DNA of 7,080 bases, taken from Desulfobulbaceae bacterium. Its GTDB lineage: Bacteria; Desulfobacterota; Desulfobulbia; Desulfobulbales; SURF-16. Under the pieces are notes generated by a model. It had not been told where the DNA came from and did no database searches. It saw only the letters and a program-made list of their open reading frames with translations. Position numbers and translations under genes: made by a program. Below, one piece after another: positions 6,903-7,080 of this stretch; position 1 is the stretch's first letter; each line of letters begins with the position of its first letter. The stretch spans positions 1 through 7,080 of the forward strand of contig JANTFJ010000127.1 of NCBI GenBank assembly GCA_024763495.1, in the 5' to 3' direction.

Positions 6903-7012
6903 GTAACTGCTCACAGGGCACCGCATATTTCCGCGATCAGCCTGTCTTACATAGCACCAGTATGCCGCGCCAGTCTGATCACGAAAATCTCGTAAGCGCT
7001 CCATGAACACCA
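6903..7012 (-). repeat. E2: second, diverged copy of the 110-nt hairpin element, inverted relative to E1
   Basis: Aligned without gaps to the reverse complement of E1, positions 6903-6992 match at 66 of 90; the last 20 nt have diverged or carry an indel, so the right end is approximate. The same fold is visible: 6927-6944 pairs with 6971-6988 (15 of 18 positions, coordinates summing to 13915), and a small apical stem CATA (6950-6953) pairs with TATG (6961-6964), both in exactly the register of E1. The three mismatches within that stem (C6931/A6984, C6934/A6981, C6941/T6974) become G-U, G-U and G-A on the minus strand, hence the strand call. It fills most of the gene-free tail of the window and has no U-tract terminator. 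Confidence 0.75.
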
Positions 7013-7080
7013 CCCTGCACCCGTTTAAACGCCGCGATATACCTGATGTATTATCGCGAGCGTTGAAACGGGCACATGGC
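7012..7080. repeat. E3: further long hairpin, cut by the window end
   Basis: CCCGTTT (7020-7026) pairs with AAACGGG (7066-7072), and the stem continues inward through AACGC (7028-7032) with GCGTT (7060-7064) and CGCGATA (7033-7039) with TATCGCG (7052-7058, allowing a bulged A at 7059) to a small loop near 7043-7047. Interrupted pairing also continues outward to the window edge (CC 7013-7014 with GG 7078-7079). Its sequence differs from E1 and E2. The partner sequence of its left flank probably lies beyond 7080. Confidence 0.7.

Overview
The window is about 7 kb of bacterial chromosome at roughly mid-40s % GC by eye. It carries five genes, all on the + strand, with no sign of a plasmid, phage or intact transposase. 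The protein sequences look like Desulfobacterota (deltaproteobacteria), possibly a Desulfobulbales-like lineage. That assignment is an inference from general sequence flavour, the CheY-TPR and GAF-kinase style of signalling and the REP-like intergenic repeats; no marker here proves it.

Layout: 1-337 is non-coding and holds a degenerate REP-like inverted repeat (1-90), a 15-bp tandem duplication (83-112) and an AT-rich leader with a plausible promoter. guaB (IMP dehydrogenase, 338-1798) follows with a good ribosome-binding site. The 215-bp gap between guaB and guaA contains a long, nearly fully paired 110-nt hairpin (E1, 1890-1999) whose base ends 14 nt before the guaA start. guaA (GMP synthetase, 2014-3564) is followed 26 nt later by a NYN-domain/cold-shock-domain fusion (3591-4370). 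After a 60-bp gap come a soluble GAF-domain histidine kinase (4431-5696) and, 1 nt later, a CheY-TPR response regulator (5698-6858). The remaining 222 bp are non-coding and filled with repeat elements: a second copy of the 110-nt element in the opposite orientation (E2, 6903 to about 7012) and a further hairpin cut by the window edge (E3, 7012-7080).

How the genes fit together: guaB and guaA are the two consecutive steps IMP to XMP to GMP, the dedicated guanine-nucleotide branch. The NYN-CSD protein is a predicted RNA-binding PIN-like nuclease that probably shares the guaA transcript. The kinase and regulator are almost certainly a cognate two-component pair, translationally coupled, with a protein-interaction output rather than DNA binding. 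Nothing in the sequence ties the signalling pair functionally to guanine metabolism beyond adjacency.

The most notable signal is the 110-nt element. E1 and E2 align without gaps over 90 positions (66/90 identical when E1 is reverse-complemented) and fold with the same pairing register. They show three compensated base-pair differences, and in both the non-Watson-Crick pairs resolve into G-U and G-A when read on the same element strand. This points to a mobile or dispersed element whose folded RNA (or DNA hairpin) is under constraint, with one copy placed as the immediate 5' leader of guaA.
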